DNA of 64,000 bases from contig NZ_VCIG01000038.1 of assembly GCF_006345815.1 (NCBI RefSeq), positions 947,583 through 1,011,582 on the forward strand, in the 5' to 3' direction. Shown piece by piece: positions 21,944 through 33,243 of this stretch. The notes beneath the pieces were generated by a model. The model was not told where the DNA came from. It saw only the letters and a program-made list of their open reading frames with translations, and did no database searches. Within the stretch, counting starts at the first letter, position 1, and each line of letters starts with the position of its first letter. The stretch is from Ochrobactrum sp. CGA5 (GTDB taxonomy: Bacteria; Pseudomonadota; Alphaproteobacteria; Rhizobiales; Rhizobiaceae). The translations under genes were made by a program, and so were the position numbers.

Positions 21944-22857
21944 GACGCGTCCTCCACCATCCAACTCAACAATTCACCGAAAGAGATACCAGCCGCTTTG
22001 GCGATATCAGGCACGAGCGAGGTAGATGTCATCCCCGGCTGGGTATTGATTTCCAGCCAGATAACCTCGCCATCTTCAGAGAAACGATCATCGAAACGGA
22101 AGTCTGACCGGCTTACGCCCCGACACCCGATTGCCCGATGCGCCGTAAGGGCCATTGTTTGTATTTTTTGGTAAATATTTGGTAAAATTTTTGCCGGACA
22201 CACGTGAGTTGATGCGCCTGCAACATATTTTGAATCATAGTCGTAGAACTGATGCCCCACCGGAATGATCTCGCACACGTCCATAACGCGATCACCCATC
22301 ACGGCACAGGTCAATTCCCGACCAGGAATATATTTTTCGACCAGAACCTCGGCACCGTAACTCCACTCAGCCGAACTGATGATTTGCGGCGGATGCGCCT
22401 GCCCCTCCTGGACGATCACAACACCAAAGCTCGAACCCTCGCGAACCGGCTTTACCACGTAAGGCGGTTCCATCGGATGTTGCGCGCCGATCTCGAAACG
22501 ATTAAGGAGAAGGGAGGGAGCGACGGCAACACCAGCAGCAGCAGCGACCTTCTTGGCCCGATCTTTGTCCATGGCAAGCGCCGAAGCAAGCACGCCCGAA
22601 TGCGTATAGGGAATCTGAAGATATTCAAGGACACCCTGAATCGCACCATCCTCACCGAAAGGACCATGCAGCGCATTGAACGCAACGTCCGGCCTCAGCT
22701 CGGCAAGAACGCTGGCAACATTACGATCCACGTCAACACGCGTCACGCGATAGCCGCATTCTTCAAGCGTTGCAGCACAAGCCGTTCCAGAGGACAAGCT
22801 AACTGGACGCTCCGAAGAGAAACCGCCCATCAAAACGGCGACGTGTTTTCCCGTCAT
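21931..22857 (-). CDS. ddl: D-alanine--D-alanine ligase (DdlB type)
   Basis: Ddl makes the D-Ala-D-Ala dipeptide for the peptidoglycan stem. It is a cytosolic ATP-grasp ligase. The 308-residue product has [21 protein letters not shown] at the N-terminus, the ATP-grasp segments [19 protein letters not shown] and [16 protein letters not shown], and the C-terminal [14 protein letters not shown] and [18 protein letters not shown] chose the ATG at 22857, where homology begins. The frame extends 11 codons upstream. It heads the ddl-ftsQ-ftsA-ftsZ run after the murB terminator, so a promoter is expected in the 200 bp before it. Confidence 0.95.
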   Translation of the reverse strand: MTGKHVAVLMGGFSSERPVSLSSGTACAATLEECGYRVTRVDVDRNVASVLAELRPDVAFNALHGPFGEDGAIQGVLEYLQIPYTHSGVLASALAMDKDRAKKVAAAAGVAVAPSLLLNRFEIGAQHPMEPPYVVKPVREGSSFGVVIVQEGQAHPPQIISSAEWSYGAEVLVEKYIPGRELTCAVMGDRVMDVCEIIPVGHQFYDYDSKYVAGASTHVCPAKILPNIYQKIQTMALTAHRAIGCRGVSRSDFRFDDRFSEDGEVIWLEINTQPGMTSTSLVPDIAKAAGISFGELLSWMVEDASCLR

Positions 22858-22940
22858 GTTCGCATCCCCTCTGCGCAATCCCCTGCGCATAAATTAAACA
22901 GAATCCGAGCAACCCAGCAGCATAGGCCGCAGGCACCCGC

Positions 22941-22957
22941 GGCAGGAAAATCCTGCC
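22941..22957. repeat. Small perfect inverted repeat upstream of ddl
   Basis: GGCAGGA-AAA-TCCTGCC lies about 85 bp upstream of the ddl start, in the leader or promoter region between the murB terminator and ddl. It could be an operator or a leader hairpin. No T-run follows on either strand. Confidence 0.4.
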
Positions 22958-23057
22958 GAATCAAATCACTGTATGGTTAACCCTAAAGAATCAGAGGATT
23001 GATTCCGTGACAAGACCCTATACGAAGGGATGAACCTTACGCGTCGCTTGTGAAGAC

Positions 23058-23092
23058 AAAAAAGCCCGGAATATCAGGTAGAAAATCCGGGC
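23058..23092 (-). terminator. Rho-independent terminator after murB
   Basis: On the minus strand GCCCGGA, a 15-nt loop and TCCGGGC are followed by TTTTTT, starting 11 bp after the murB stop codon. It separates the long rsmH-to-murB operon from the ddl-ftsQAZ unit. Confidence 0.88.
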
Positions 23093-23102
23093 AACTTTTT
23101 TA

Positions 23103-24065
23103 TCAAAATTTTCCAAGAAACTCTTCAACCGGCTCACCCTCGCGGAACAAACCGAGACGTTTGATTTCCCAATGAAGGCGAATACCCGAATTTTCAAAAA
23201 CTTTGGCGCGAACCGTTTCGCCCAAAGTCTCGAGATCGTGCCCTGTTGCGTTGCCCGTATTGATCATGAAGTTGCAATGCATTTCGGACATCTGCGCACC
23301 ACCGACGCGCAAACCGCGACAGCCTGCCTTGTCGATTTCCTTCCAAGCCGATGTGCCTTCCGGATTCTTGAAGGTCGAGCCACCCGTCTTTTCGCGCACT
23401 GGCTGCACCGTCTCGCGATGATGCTGCACCTCATCCATGGCCTGCCGGATCGCATCTCGTTCACCCGGAATTCCCTCGAACAAGACGGAAGTAAAGATCA
23501 TATCCGGCGGCGCAGAAGAATGCCGATAGGCATAGCCCATATCGGCATTGGAGAGCACATGTACTTCACCGTTCCGATCGAGGCCGCGAACCTCCACGAC
23601 ACGCTGACGTGTTTCCACCCCGTTTGCACCGGCATTCATGCGCAAAGCGCCGCCGATCCCACCGGGTATGCCATGGTAGAAATGAAAGCCAGTCAGCCCC
23701 GCCTCCAACGCTGCAGCGGCAACACGCTTGTCCGGCGTCGCCGCCCCTGCTCGCAATTGCGTATCGGAAACCTGTTCGACCTCACCGAAACCTTTTGCAG
23801 AGAGCCGCACGACAAAGCCGGGAACACCACCATCGCGGACAAGCAGATTGGAGCCAATACCTACAACCAGAATCGGTATCTCTTCTGGCACGGCTTTCAG
23901 AAATGCGGAGAGGTCTTCTTCGTCGGCAGGCTGGAACAGGACCTGGGCTGGTCCGCCAGCACGGAACCAGGTTACCTTGTCCATACCGGCATTGGGCGTC
24001 AACCGGCCACGCAAGCCCGACAGCTTGCCGTCGAGCTCTTTTAGAAGCGTCTCGCCGCTTTCCAT
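23103..24065 (-). CDS. murB: UDP-N-acetylenolpyruvoylglucosamine reductase MurB
   Basis: MurB reduces enolpyruvyl-UDP-GlcNAc to UDP-MurNAc with NADPH and FAD. The 320-residue type II enzyme shows the FAD motifs [37 protein letters not shown] and [18 protein letters not shown]. The catalytic region [20 protein letters not shown] contains the key serine in STFKNP. It begins 1 bp after the murC stop and is the last gene before a strong terminator. Confidence 0.97.
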   Translation of the reverse strand: MESGETLLKELDGKLSGLRGRLTPNAGMDKVTWFRAGGPAQVLFQPADEEDLSAFLKAVPEEIPILVVGIGSNLLVRDGGVPGFVVRLSAKGFGEVEQVSDTQLRAGAATPDKRVAAAALEAGLTGFHFYHGIPGGIGGALRMNAGANGVETRQRVVEVRGLDRNGEVHVLSNADMGYAYRHSSAPPDMIFTSVLFEGIPGERDAIRQAMDEVQHHRETVQPVREKTGGSTFKNPEGTSAWKEIDKAGCRGLRVGGAQMSEMHCNFMINTGNATGHDLETLGETVRAKVFENSGIRLHWEIKRLGLFREGEPVEEFLGKF

Positions 24066-24066
24066 C

Positions 24067-25473
24067 TTACTTCCTACCCTGTTCAGTCAGTTCTTTCGGC
24101 AGTGCATATGCCCACTGCGTGATATTGCCTGCGCCTAGGCAAACTACGAAGTCGCCCGGCTCTGCAATCGACGCGACCAATGGCGCCAGCGCCTCCGGGC
24201 CACTGGCATAGCGCGCATCGCGATGACCTGCAGTCTTGATACGCGAAACGAGTGTCTCAGAATTAACGCCTTCGATCGGGTCTTCGCCAGCGGTATAGAC
24301 CGGAGCAACGATGACCGTGTCGGCATCGTTGAAACATGCCGCGAATTCGTCGAACAGGCTTGCCAGACGCGTGAAACGGTGCGGCTGCACGATGGCGACC
24401 ACACGGCCTTTGGCAGCTTCACGCGCAGCTTTCAGCACCGCACGGATTTCAACCGGATGATGGCCATAATCGTCAAATATCTCGACGCCATTCCATGTAC
24501 CCGTGTGGGTAAAGCGCCGCTTCACGCCGCCGAACGAGCCGAGACCACGACGAATATCGTCGGCCGAGATGCCCAGCTCATGCGCAACGGCGATTGCCGC
24601 CGTCGCATTGGATACATTGTGCTGACCGGGCATCGGCAGACGCAGATCCTTGATCTCAGTCGCCTCGCCCTTACGCGAGCGGATCACGACATCGAACAAG
24701 CTGGCCGCACCTTCCATGCGGTGATTAGCGAAACGCACTTCGGCCTGTGGGTTCTGGCCGTAGGTGATGATGCGGCGGTCCTCGATGCGGCTCACCAGAG
24801 CCTGCACTTCTGGATGATCAAGGCACATCACGCCGAAACCGTAGAAGGGTACATTCTCTACGAACTGACGGAACGCAGCCCGCACGGCATCGAAATTGCC
24901 GTAATGGTCGAGATGTTCTGGATCAATATTGGTGACAACCGCAATATCGGCAGGAAGCTTAAGGAAAGTGCCGTCGCTTTCGTCCGCTTCTACCACCATC
25001 CAGTCACCGTCGCCCATACGGGCATTGGTGCCATAGGCGTTGATGATGCCGCCATTGATGACAGTCGGATCAAGGTGCCCCGCGTCGAGCAATGCCGCAA
25101 CCATGGATGTCGTGGTGGTCTTGCCATGCGTACCGCCAATCGCGACCGCCCGTCGAAAACGCATTAGCTCTGCCAGCATTTCGGCGCGGCGCACGATAGG
25201 CAGCAGCTTTTCGCGCGCGGCAACCAGCTCAGGATTGCTCTTCTTGATCGCAGTCGAAACGACAACAACTTCTGCATCGCCAATATTCTCAGCCTTGTGG
25301 CCGACAAAGACTTCAATGCCCTTCTCACGCAGGCGCTGCACATTGGCGCTGTCGGACTGGTCAGACCCCTGTACCTTGTAGCCGAGATTGTGCAGCACCT
25401 CGGCAATACCGCTCATGCCGATGCCGCCAATTCCGATGAAATGGACGAGCCCGATATTCAGCGGCATTTTCAT
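24067..25473 (-). CDS. murC: UDP-N-acetylmuramate--L-alanine ligase MurC
   Basis: MurC adds L-alanine to UDP-MurNAc. The 468-residue Mur ligase has an N-terminal Rossmann domain ([19 protein letters not shown]), the ATP-binding loop [16 protein letters not shown], central [14 protein letters not shown], and the C-terminal ligase domain ([24 protein letters not shown]-like VQPHRFTRL). Its ATG overlaps the murG stop by 4 nt, so it is coupled to murG. Confidence 0.98.
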   Translation of the reverse strand: MKMPLNIGLVHFIGIGGIGMSGIAEVLHNLGYKVQGSDQSDSANVQRLREKGIEVFVGHKAENIGDAEVVVVSTAIKKSNPELVAAREKLLPIVRRAEMLAELMRFRRAVAIGGTHGKTTTTSMVAALLDAGHLDPTVINGGIINAYGTNARMGDGDWMVVEADESDGTFLKLPADIAVVTNIDPEHLDHYGNFDAVRAAFRQFVENVPFYGFGVMCLDHPEVQALVSRIEDRRIITYGQNPQAEVRFANHRMEGAASLFDVVIRSRKGEATEIKDLRLPMPGQHNVSNATAAIAVAHELGISADDIRRGLGSFGGVKRRFTHTGTWNGVEIFDDYGHHPVEIRAVLKAAREAAKGRVVAIVQPHRFTRLASLFDEFAACFNDADTVIVAPVYTAGEDPIEGVNSETLVSRIKTAGHRDARYASGPEALAPLVASIAEPGDFVVCLGAGNITQWAYALPKELTEQGRK

Positions 25474-26597
25474 GGCCGAGTTCCTTCTTTAAATTTCTGA
25501 ACAGATTCACCTGCTGCAATAGCCTCTGCCAGATCAGCAAGCAACTGCGCTGCATCCGGCTTACCAACGCTTTTTGCAGCTTTTGCCATGGCTTCAAGGC
25601 GTTCCGGTTCGTTCATCGCGGCCTGGAGTATCTCGGCAAGACGTTCTGGTGACAATTCCGACTGGCGAACAACCTCGCCACCGCCGACAGCTGCGAGCGC
25701 TGCCGCATTCGCTGCCTGATCATGATCTAGCGCGTGAGGAAACGGCACCAGCATTGCCGGACGGCCAATCACCGTGATCTCGGAAACGCTAGAAGCCCCA
25801 GAACGCGAAATCACGAACTGAGCATCCGCCATGCGTGCTGGCATATCGTTGAAAAACGGCGCAACATCAGCTGGGACACCAAGATTCTTGTAAGCTTCCC
25901 GCACGACGGCCTCGTCTTCCTTGCGCGCCTGCTGGGTGATCAGCAGCCGTGCCCGGTCTTTCTCCGGCAGCAACGCTACGGCAGCCGGAATGGCTGTCGA
26001 AAAGAACTGTGCACCTTGGCTACCGCCAAAAACCAGCAGGCGGAAACGCTCGTCCCCCTCGGCCGGCCTATAAGAAGTCTCGGCGGCGGTGAGAACTGGC
26101 GGACGCACCGGATTGCCGGTGGTGATCGTCTTTTCCGCATAGGCTCCGCCGCTTTCCGGCAGAAAACCACCCGCAATGGCCTTCACGCGACCTGCAAGGC
26201 CTTTATTGGCGCGCCCCATGACAGCATTCTGCTCATGCACCATTGTCGGGATATTCATGTTGCTTGCAGCATAGAGCGGAGGCAGTGTCGGATATCCACC
26301 AAAACCCGCAACGAGCTGGGGGGACAGTCGACGGAACAATTTGCGGGAATCGAGATTGCCCTGCCACAAAGACCAGAAAGTCTTCAAGAGCGCTATCGGG
26401 TTACGTCCTGCAATCGTTGCCGACCGAATGACATGAACGTGGTCTTCCGCAAAGGCACCCGCGAAGCGCTGGGCACGCGCATCGGTCGCCAGATGAACGT
26501 CCCAACCGCGCGCCTTCAATTCATGCGCCAGCGCTTCCGCCGGAAACAGATGACCGCCTGTTCCACCGGCGGCCAGTACAATTACGCCTTTCCCCAT
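25470..26597 (-). CDS. murG: Undecaprenyldiphospho-muramoylpentapeptide N-acetylglucosaminyltransferase MurG
   Basis: MurG transfers GlcNAc from UDP-GlcNAc to lipid I to make lipid II at the inner face of the inner membrane. The 375-residue GT28 enzyme shows the N-terminal glycine loop [49 protein letters not shown], and the nucleotide-sugar site [11 protein letters not shown]...[13 protein letters not shown] chose the ATG at 26597 because GAGGGG precedes it by 3-4 nt and the conserved N-terminus starts there. A 12-codon upstream extension would run into ftsW. Confidence 0.97.
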   Translation of the reverse strand: MGKGVIVLAAGGTGGHLFPAEALAHELKARGWDVHLATDARAQRFAGAFAEDHVHVIRSATIAGRNPIALLKTFWSLWQGNLDSRKLFRRLSPQLVAGFGGYPTLPPLYAASNMNIPTMVHEQNAVMGRANKGLAGRVKAIAGGFLPESGGAYAEKTITTGNPVRPPVLTAAETSYRPAEGDERFRLLVFGGSQGAQFFSTAIPAAVALLPEKDRARLLITQQARKEDEAVVREAYKNLGVPADVAPFFNDMPARMADAQFVISRSGASSVSEITVIGRPAMLVPFPHALDHDQAANAAALAAVGGGEVVRQSELSPERLAEILQAAMNEPERLEAMAKAAKSVGKPDAAQLLADLAEAIAAGESVQKFKEGTRP

Positions 26598-26604
26598 ATT
26601 CCCC

Positions 26605-27765
26605 TCACAAAGCTGGAATGCGCCTGTCCACATCGGCGCCCATGCCGACCGTATGCGTCATGCGCGCTTCCGGGCGCCGGCGCGTCAGAGCAAGGAGGAT
26701 ACCCATCGTGATGGCGATAGCGATGAGCGAAGAACCACCATAGGAAATGAACGGTAGCGTCATGCCCTTTGCAGGCATCAGATGCAGGTTCACTGCCATG
26801 TTGATGATCGACTGGAAACCGAACAGAATTACGATTCCCGAGATGGCCAGGCGGGTGAACGGATCACGCTCGCGCAACGCAATCGACAGACCGCGCACAA
26901 CGATGAAGGCAAACAACAGCATGATGATCATGCATAGAATGATGCCGTATTCTTCCGCCGCGACCGAGAAAATGAAGTCCGTGTGGCTGTCTGGAATAAT
27001 CCTCTTCACGGTGCCTTCGCCCGGGCCTTGTCCGAACCAGCCACCGCGAAGAATCGCTTCGCGACCGGCATCGACCTGGAATGTGTCGCCCTCGCCCGTC
27101 ATAAACCTGTTTATACGCCCTGCCACGTGATCGAACATGAAATAGGCTGAAACGCCGCCGCAAACAGCAAGACCGCCCAGGACCAGAATCCAGAACATCG
27201 GCAGTCCGGCGAGGAAGAACATTGCTCCCCATGTGCCAGTGGTCAGCATAGTCTGGCCCAGATCAGGCTGGAGAACGAGCAGGGCAGCAACCGTAGCGAA
27301 CAGCAGCATTGCAAGAAAATTGCCGGGCATTTCACCACCGCGTTCCCGTTCGGAAAACAGCCAGGCACAAACCACCACGAAGGCAGGCTTCATGAACTCT
27401 GACGGCTGAATGGAGATCCCAGCCAGATTAACCCAGCGCCGTGCCCCCTTGACTTCGATACCGAAGAAAAGTGCAGCAACCATCAAGACGAGCGAGATGC
27501 CAAGCAGGATCAAAGCAAATCGCCTGATCTGGCGCGGCGAGAGAAACGACACGCCGATCATGACGGCCACCGCGGGAACCATGAAGACGATCTGCCGTTC
27601 GACAAAATGGAAGCTGTCGAGGCCAATACGCTGGGCCACAGCGGGACTAGCAGCGAATGACAGCAGAATGCCAAGCCCCATCAGGGCCAGACATGCAGCG
27701 AGGAAGAAGCGGTCTATTGTCCACCACCAATTGGCGACAGGACCGCGATCGACACGGCTTACCAT
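26605..27765 (-). CDS. ftsW: Lipid II polymerase / division protein FtsW
   Basis: FtsW is a SEDS-family glycosyltransferase that makes septal peptidoglycan together with PBP3 (FtsI). The 386-residue protein has about ten membrane segments. The SEDS motifs include LNLAG-like [29 protein letters not shown], and the C-terminal [15 protein letters not shown]. The ATG shares its A with the murD TGA (TGATG at 27765). Some 7 bp separate it from murG. Confidence 0.97.
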   Translation of the reverse strand: MVSRVDRGPVANWWWTIDRFFLAACLALMGLGILLSFAASPAVAQRIGLDSFHFVERQIVFMVPAVAVMIGVSFLSPRQIRRFALILLGISLVLMVAALFFGIEVKGARRWVNLAGISIQPSEFMKPAFVVVCAWLFSERERGGEMPGNFLAMLLFATVAALLVLQPDLGQTMLTTGTWGAMFFLAGLPMFWILVLGGLAVCGGVSAYFMFDHVAGRINRFMTGEGDTFQVDAGREAILRGGWFGQGPGEGTVKRIIPDSHTDFIFSVAAEEYGIILCMIIMLLFAFIVVRGLSIALRERDPFTRLAISGIVILFGFQSIINMAVNLHLMPAKGMTLPFISYGGSSLIAIAITMGILLALTRRRPEARMTHTVGMGADVDRRIPAL

Positions 27766-29168
27766 CAGCTTTTTCCTCCTATCGGCTCAATACCCGGAAG
27801 CGCCAGAACCGCGCTGCGGAATGCATCGCCGCGTTTTTCAAAATTCTGAAACTGGTCGAAGCTCGCGCAAGCGGGCGACAACAACACAACCGGCTCGGGA
27901 GCAGCATCACTACCGGCATCGCGGGCAGCATGTTCGACGGCGACTGCAAGCGTATCGGAAATCTCGAACGGCGCCGCATCGCCAAGTGTTGCCGCAAACT
28001 GCGCTGCGGCTTCACCGATCAGATAGGCCTTGGCAATTCGCGGAAAGAACCCGGCCAGCGAAGCAATTCCGCCAGCTTTCGGCACACCGCCTGCGATCCA
28101 GTAGATATTTTGCGGGAAGGAGGACAATGCCGGAGCAGTCGCTTCCGCATTGGTCGCCTTGGAATCATTGACGAACAAGACTTTGCCGCGATGCCCAACC
28201 TGTTCCATGCGGTGAGCAAGACCCGGAAAGCTCTTCAACCCGGCATGGATTTCTTCAAGGTTTAAGCCCACTGACAGACAGGCCGCTACTGCTGCAAGCG
28301 CGTTCTGCGCATTATGCGCGCCGCGCAGCGAACCGATACCTTCCAGAGAAGCGATTTCGTCGACTTCCCCGTCATGCGGCCAGAGCAGTTTTGCGCCATC
28401 GGCAAAATAGCCTTTGCCGAGCCTCTTCTCCTTGGAAATCCGCACGACATTTACGCCGTCACGATAAAGCCGGTCCGCAATGGCTTCGCAATAATGATCA
28501 TCGACACCAACAATCGCCGTATCGCTCGCAGTCACCAAGCGTTCCTTGATCGCGGCGTAGTTTTCCATCGAGCCATGACGGTCAAGATGGTCCGGCGTCA
28601 GATTGAGCAGGATTCCTGCCGTCGGGTTCAGCGACGGCGCGAGATCGATCTGGTAGGAAGAACACTCGACTACGTAGAAGCGATTTGCCTGCGGCGGTTC
28701 CAGTGTCAGGATTGCAGTGCCTATGTTGCCGCCAAGCTGCATATCGCGGCCAGAAGCCTTGATGATATGGGCGATCAAAGCGGTCGTGGTTGATTTCCCG
28801 TTGGTGCCGGTGATGGCGATGAACGGGCAATCGGGAGCAATGTGCTTGCGCTCGCGGGCAAACAGCTCCACATCGCCAATGATTTCAACACCTGCGGCAT
28901 GGGCCAGATCAACGGTCCAGTGCGGCTTTGGATGGGTCAGCGGAACGCCGGGCGAAAGCACAAAAGCCGCGAATTGCGACCAGTCAGCCTGCCGTAGATC
29001 ACCTGTGGCAATGCCCGCGCTCTGGGCACGGGCAACACTGTCGGGATTGTCGTCCCAGGCGATGATCTTCGCACCGCCCGCAAGAATGGCCTTGGCGGTC
29101 GCAATGCCCGACCCGCCCAATCCGAAAAGGGCGATTGTCTTATCCTTGAGGGCGGTGATCGGGATCAT
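27765..29168 (-). CDS. murD: UDP-N-acetylmuramoyl-L-alanine--D-glutamate ligase MurD
   Basis: MurD adds D-glutamate to UDP-MurNAc-L-Ala. The 467-residue Mur ligase has [15 protein letters not shown] in the N-terminal domain, the ATP loop [28 protein letters not shown] and [20 protein letters not shown] in the central domain. The C-terminal region has [13 protein letters not shown] and [21 protein letters not shown]. All match MurD. It is 12 bp downstream of mraY and coupled to ftsW. Confidence 0.97.
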   Translation of the reverse strand: MIPITALKDKTIALFGLGGSGIATAKAILAGGAKIIAWDDNPDSVARAQSAGIATGDLRQADWSQFAAFVLSPGVPLTHPKPHWTVDLAHAAGVEIIGDVELFARERKHIAPDCPFIAITGTNGKSTTTALIAHIIKASGRDMQLGGNIGTAILTLEPPQANRFYVVECSSYQIDLAPSLNPTAGILLNLTPDHLDRHGSMENYAAIKERLVTASDTAIVGVDDHYCEAIADRLYRDGVNVVRISKEKRLGKGYFADGAKLLWPHDGEVDEIASLEGIGSLRGAHNAQNALAAVAACLSVGLNLEEIHAGLKSFPGLAHRMEQVGHRGKVLFVNDSKATNAEATAPALSSFPQNIYWIAGGVPKAGGIASLAGFFPRIAKAYLIGEAAAQFAATLGDAAPFEISDTLAVAVEHAARDAGSDAAPEPVVLLSPACASFDQFQNFEKRGDAFRSAVLALPGIEPIGGKS

Positions 29169-29180
29169 TCGATATGCCTG

Positions 29181-30263
29181 TTATCTAAGCTTCAACGTGG
29201 AAAGACCGATCATCGCGAGAATGATCGCAACGATCCAGAACCGGATCACGACCTGACTCTCGGTCCAGCCCTTCTTTTCAAAATGGTGGTGAATAGGCGC
29301 CATGAGGAAGACGCGCTTGCCGGTCAGCTTGAAGGAGCCAACCTGAATGATGACGGACAGCGCTTCGACGACGAACAGGCCACCGATGATGGCGAGAACG
29401 ATTTCATGCTTCGTCGCAACTGCAACAGTGCCCAGCATACCGCCCAGCGCCAGCGAACCCGTATCGCCCATAAAGATTGCGGCGGGAGGGGCATTGAACC
29501 ATAGAAAGCCTAGCCCAGCGCCGATAACAGCGCCGAGAACCACAGCAAGTTCACCTGTGCCCGGCACGAAATGGATCTGCAGATAATCGGCAAAAATTGC
29601 GTTGCCCGAAAGATAGGCGATGAAGCCGAAGGACGCCGCAGCGACCATGACCGGTACGATTGCAAGCCCGTCGAGTCCATCGGTCAGGTTAACGGCATTA
29701 CCTGCGCCAACCATGACAAAGGCAGCAAAAGGAATAAAGAACCAGCTCAGATTGATGACGAACTGTTTGGCGAACGGGAATGTCAGCGAGGACGAGAACG
29801 GCTCCTGCCCCGCCCGCATGATGATGAAAGCGGCGACAGCCGCGATCAGGAATTCGATGCCGAGACGCGCCTTGCCGGAAAAGCCCTTATCGGACTGCTT
29901 GGTCACTTTCAGATAATCATCGTAGAAACCGATAGCGCCGAAGCCTACCGTGACCATCAGCACCACCCAGACATAGACGCTTGCGAGATTGGCCCAAAGC
30001 AGACATGAGGCAAGAATGCCAGTCATGATCATCAGCCCACCCATGGTAGGCGTACCGGCCTTCTTGAAGTGGGTCTGCGGACCGTCAGCCCGGATCGGCT
30101 GGCCTTTCCCCTGACGCACTCGCAGTGAGTTGATGATTGAAGGGCCGAACAAGAACACGATCAGCGCCGATGTGATCATCGCGCCGCCGGTGCGGAAGGT
30201 AATGTAGCGGAACACGTTGAGCGGTGTCATATGTTCGGCGAAGAAAGTGAGAAGCATCAACAT
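29181..30263 (-). CDS. mraY: Phospho-N-acetylmuramoyl-pentapeptide transferase MraY
   Basis: MraY forms lipid I on undecaprenyl phosphate in the inner membrane. The 360-residue protein has about ten membrane segments. Key family motifs are [23 protein letters not shown] (catalytic Asp pair), [25 protein letters not shown] and the C-terminal [15 protein letters not shown]. The start may be the ATG at 30263 or the in-frame ATG two codons later. Neither has a strong ribosome binding site. Confidence 0.97.
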   Translation of the reverse strand: MLMLLTFFAEHMTPLNVFRYITFRTGGAMITSALIVFLFGPSIINSLRVRQGKGQPIRADGPQTHFKKAGTPTMGGLMIMTGILASCLLWANLASVYVWVVLMVTVGFGAIGFYDDYLKVTKQSDKGFSGKARLGIEFLIAAVAAFIIMRAGQEPFSSSLTFPFAKQFVINLSWFFIPFAAFVMVGAGNAVNLTDGLDGLAIVPVMVAAASFGFIAYLSGNAIFADYLQIHFVPGTGELAVVLGAVIGAGLGFLWFNAPPAAIFMGDTGSLALGGMLGTVAVATKHEIVLAIIGGLFVVEALSVIIQVGSFKLTGKRVFLMAPIHHHFEKKGWTESQVVIRFWIVAIILAMIGLSTLKLR

Positions 30264-30289
30264 ATAGAGAAAAATCCCTCAAATACCGC

Positions 30290-31720
30290 TTACTCCGCGG
30301 GTTCCACCGGCGGAAACTGGCTTATCAGCGCCTTGACGATTTTGGAAAAGCCAATCCCCTTCGACGATTTCACCATGATGACATCGCCCGGACGGATTGC
30401 CTTGATCACCAGCGGCAACAATTCGTCGGTGCTTTGCCTGTACTCGGTCTGAATTTCAACCGGCAAGGCATTTTTAAGTGCCGACATGTCCGGTCCACCG
30501 ATAAAAAGCGTATTTACTTCGGCGTCCACAATCGGGCGCGCCAAGTCGGCATGGAGCTTGCCCGACTGGCGGCCAAGCTCCAGCATATCCCCCAGAACCG
30601 CGATGCGGCGGCCACGCGAGCCTTCCGGTGTTGTGGAATGCAGCAGCGAAAGGGCCGCACGCATCGACGTAGGGTTGGCGTTATAGCTCTCGTCGATCAG
30701 TGTGAACGTGCCTTCGGGATGTTGAAGCACATGGCGTGCGCCGCGACCGCCTTCGGCGGAAAGAGTAGCCATAGCCATCATTACCTTGGCGATATCAGCC
30801 CCGACCAGATCGGCAGCGCCCAGAACAGCGAGCATATTCTGCACGATATGACGGCCCGGCATGCCGACCTTCACCGCCGCTTCGTGCGAGCCGATCTTTA
30901 CCGTCATGCAGGAGCAGGTCGGATGCAACTTCACTTCACGCAGACGATAGTCGGATCGGGCATTCTCGCCGAATGTGGCAATGTGTTCGACCCCGGCCTT
31001 TCCGGCCAGTTCTTCCAACTGCTTAAAGCGCTTGTCATCGCGATTGAGAAGCGCATAGCCACCCGGCACGATGCCCTCAAAAATCTCCGCCTTGGCCACC
31101 GCGATTTCTTCCAGATTGGCAAAATGACCGAGATGTGCGGGGGCGATCAGCGTGATCAGCGCCACATGCGGACGCACCATCTTCACCAGCGGACGAATTT
31201 CGTCATGATGATTCATGCCTATTTCGAAGACGCCATAATCCGTATCGGCAGGCATGCGTGCAAGCGTAAGCGGCACGCCCCAATGATTGTTGAACGACGC
31301 CACAGAAGCATGGACCTTGCCAACTTCCGAAAGCACGTGGCGCAAGGCCTCCTTGGTCGTCGTCTTGCCGACAGAACCCGTCACCGCGATGATCTGCGCC
31401 TTCGAGCGCGCGCGCGAGGCAATCCCAAGCTTTGTCAGGGCCTCAAGCACATCCTCGACCACGATCATAGGCACTTTGGAGTTGCCGAATGCAGGCAGAC
31501 GATGCTCTGCCACGACAATAAGCCCCGCACCAGCCGCCATCGCAGAAGTTACGAAATCATGTCCGTCGAACTGTTCGCCCTTGATGGCGAAGAAAGCCTC
31601 CCCCGGTTTTAGAGAGCGGCTGTCTATCGAGATGCCGGTTATGCCGCCGGGCAGGCTGCCGAAAGGCCTGCCCTCCATGGCTTCCACCATATCGTTGGAT
31701 GTCCAGAGCCAGTCACTCAT
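30290..31720 (-). CDS. murF: UDP-N-acetylmuramoyl-tripeptide--D-alanyl-D-alanine ligase MurF
   Basis: MurF adds the D-Ala-D-Ala made by Ddl to the UDP-MurNAc-tripeptide. The 476-residue protein shows [17 protein letters not shown] in the N-terminal domain, the ATP loop [41 protein letters not shown], and [17 protein letters not shown] in the C-terminal domain. Its start overlaps the murE stop as ATGA. Confidence 0.97.
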   Translation of the reverse strand: MSDWLWTSNDMVEAMEGRPFGSLPGGITGISIDSRSLKPGEAFFAIKGEQFDGHDFVTSAMAAGAGLIVVAEHRLPAFGNSKVPMIVVEDVLEALTKLGIASRARSKAQIIAVTGSVGKTTTKEALRHVLSEVGKVHASVASFNNHWGVPLTLARMPADTDYGVFEIGMNHHDEIRPLVKMVRPHVALITLIAPAHLGHFANLEEIAVAKAEIFEGIVPGGYALLNRDDKRFKQLEELAGKAGVEHIATFGENARSDYRLREVKLHPTCSCMTVKIGSHEAAVKVGMPGRHIVQNMLAVLGAADLVGADIAKVMMAMATLSAEGGRGARHVLQHPEGTFTLIDESYNANPTSMRAALSLLHSTTPEGSRGRRIAVLGDMLELGRQSGKLHADLARPIVDAEVNTLFIGGPDMSALKNALPVEIQTEYRQSTDELLPLVIKAIRPGDVIMVKSSKGIGFSKIVKALISQFPPVEPAE

Positions 31721-33189
31721 TCCGAGCGCTCCTCAAGGCGGGCAGCAAGTGCTGCTGCAACTTCGGCATGATCCGAGAACGGCAAGGTGATATTGCCGAC
31801 GATCTGCCCTTCTTCGTGTCCCTTGCCGGCAACGACCAGAGTATCACCCGACTGCATCATGGAAACGGCAGTGAAAATTGCCTCACGGCGGTCACCGATT
31901 TCGGTCGCACCCGGCGCGGCGGCCATGATTTCCGAACGTATCTGGGCAGGCACCTCTGAACGCGGATTATCATCGGTAACAATTGCCACGTCCGCCAGTC
32001 GCGAAGCGATTTCACCCATAATCGGACGCTTGCCCTTGTCGCGGTCGCCACCACAGCCGAAGACCACAATCACCCGGCCGGTCGTGAACGGACGTACTGA
32101 GGTCAAAACATTTTCCAATGCTTCTGGCTTATGGGCGTAATCGACATAAGCCGGCGCGCCATCTTCCGTTGCACCGACAAGGTCGAGCCGTCCCGGTGCA
32201 CCTTTCAGGAGCGCCAAGGCACGCATTGCAGCCGCGGCCGGAACGCCGGTAACCATGGCAAGTCCGGCTGCAACCAGCGCATTTGCGACCTGAAAATCTC
32301 CCGCAAGCGGCAGTTCGATCTCAAAAATCTCGTCGCCAATGCGCACTTCGACATGCTGGCGGAAACGTTCATGTTCCACACGCTTGAGGGCGATGAAGTT
32401 GCCTTTCCGTCCGACCGTTTTCACGTCACATCCGGCAAGCGTTGCCGCTTCGATGGCCTGTGCCGAAAAATGATCGTCGGAGAAGATGATGGCTGGGGCA
32501 CCCTTCGGCAGAAGCGTGTTGAAGAGACGCATCTTCGCGCCAAGATATTCCTCGATGGTCGCGTGATAATCCATATGGTCGCGGCCGAGATTGGTGAAGG
32601 CACCGGCAGCGAGCTTGACGCCGTCCAAACGGCGCTGGTCGAGACCATGCGATGAAGCTTCCATCGCCGCATGAGTCACGCCTTCATCCGCAAGCTCTGC
32701 CAGAACCCGATGCAGTTCCACCGGATCGGGTGTGGTCAGCGAATTATAGTCACTGCGGGTCGGCGAGAAGACGCCGGTCGTACCGATATTCGCCGCAGGG
32801 AAGCCGGCATAGGCCCAGATCTGCCTGGTAAAGGATGCAACGGAAGTCTTGCCGCTGGTGCCTGTGACAGCAACCATAACTTGTGGCTGCTTGCCATAAA
32901 ACTGCGCCGCAGCAACTGCCAATGCAAGCCGCGGATCATCGACATGAAGAACCGGAACACCTACTTCAGCGACAGCCGTGTCCTTGCCTGCGATCACGGC
33001 GCTGGCGCCACGCTTTACGGCATCCGTGATAAATGCCGCACCGTCGGCTTTCACGCCTTTCAGTGCTGCGAACAGAAAACCGCGTTCGACCTTGCGGGAG
33101 TCCGACGTGACGCCGGTAATCTCCACCTCGCCAGCATTGCCGGAGGCCAGTTCATTAAAGAGAGCGATTTCCTTCAGTTTCATGGTCAT
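31717..33189 (-). CDS. murE: UDP-N-acetylmuramoyl-L-alanyl-D-glutamate--2,6-diaminopimelate ligase MurE
   Basis: MurE adds the third residue of the stem peptide. The motif DNPR (in [11 protein letters not shown]) marks a meso-diaminopimelate-specific enzyme. The 490-residue protein has [17 protein letters not shown], the ATP loop [43 protein letters not shown], and [14 protein letters not shown]. The ATP loop has Ser where most Mur ligases have Asn (GTNGKT). A second ATG two codons in is an alternative start. Confidence 0.97.
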   Translation of the reverse strand: MTMKLKEIALFNELASGNAGEVEITGVTSDSRKVERGFLFAALKGVKADGAAFITDAVKRGASAVIAGKDTAVAEVGVPVLHVDDPRLALAVAAAQFYGKQPQVMVAVTGTSGKTSVASFTRQIWAYAGFPAANIGTTGVFSPTRSDYNSLTTPDPVELHRVLAELADEGVTHAAMEASSHGLDQRRLDGVKLAAGAFTNLGRDHMDYHATIEEYLGAKMRLFNTLLPKGAPAIIFSDDHFSAQAIEAATLAGCDVKTVGRKGNFIALKRVEHERFRQHVEVRIGDEIFEIELPLAGDFQVANALVAAGLAMVTGVPAAAAMRALALLKGAPGRLDLVGATEDGAPAYVDYAHKPEALENVLTSVRPFTTGRVIVVFGCGGDRDKGKRPIMGEIASRLADVAIVTDDNPRSEVPAQIRSEIMAAAPGATEIGDRREAIFTAVSMMQSGDTLVVAGKGHEEGQIVGNITLPFSDHAEVAAALAARLEERSE

Positions 33190-33243
33190 ACCAAATCCAG
33201 ATTCAGTTGTGCGCGTAACGCTGCAAAGGCTGTTTTATGCGAA

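Noticed and set aside
30434..31612. 392-codon open frame on the plus strand
   Set aside because: It is antisense to murF, whose Mur-ligase motifs are clear. The composition (many His, Arg, Gln) is typical of shadow frames.
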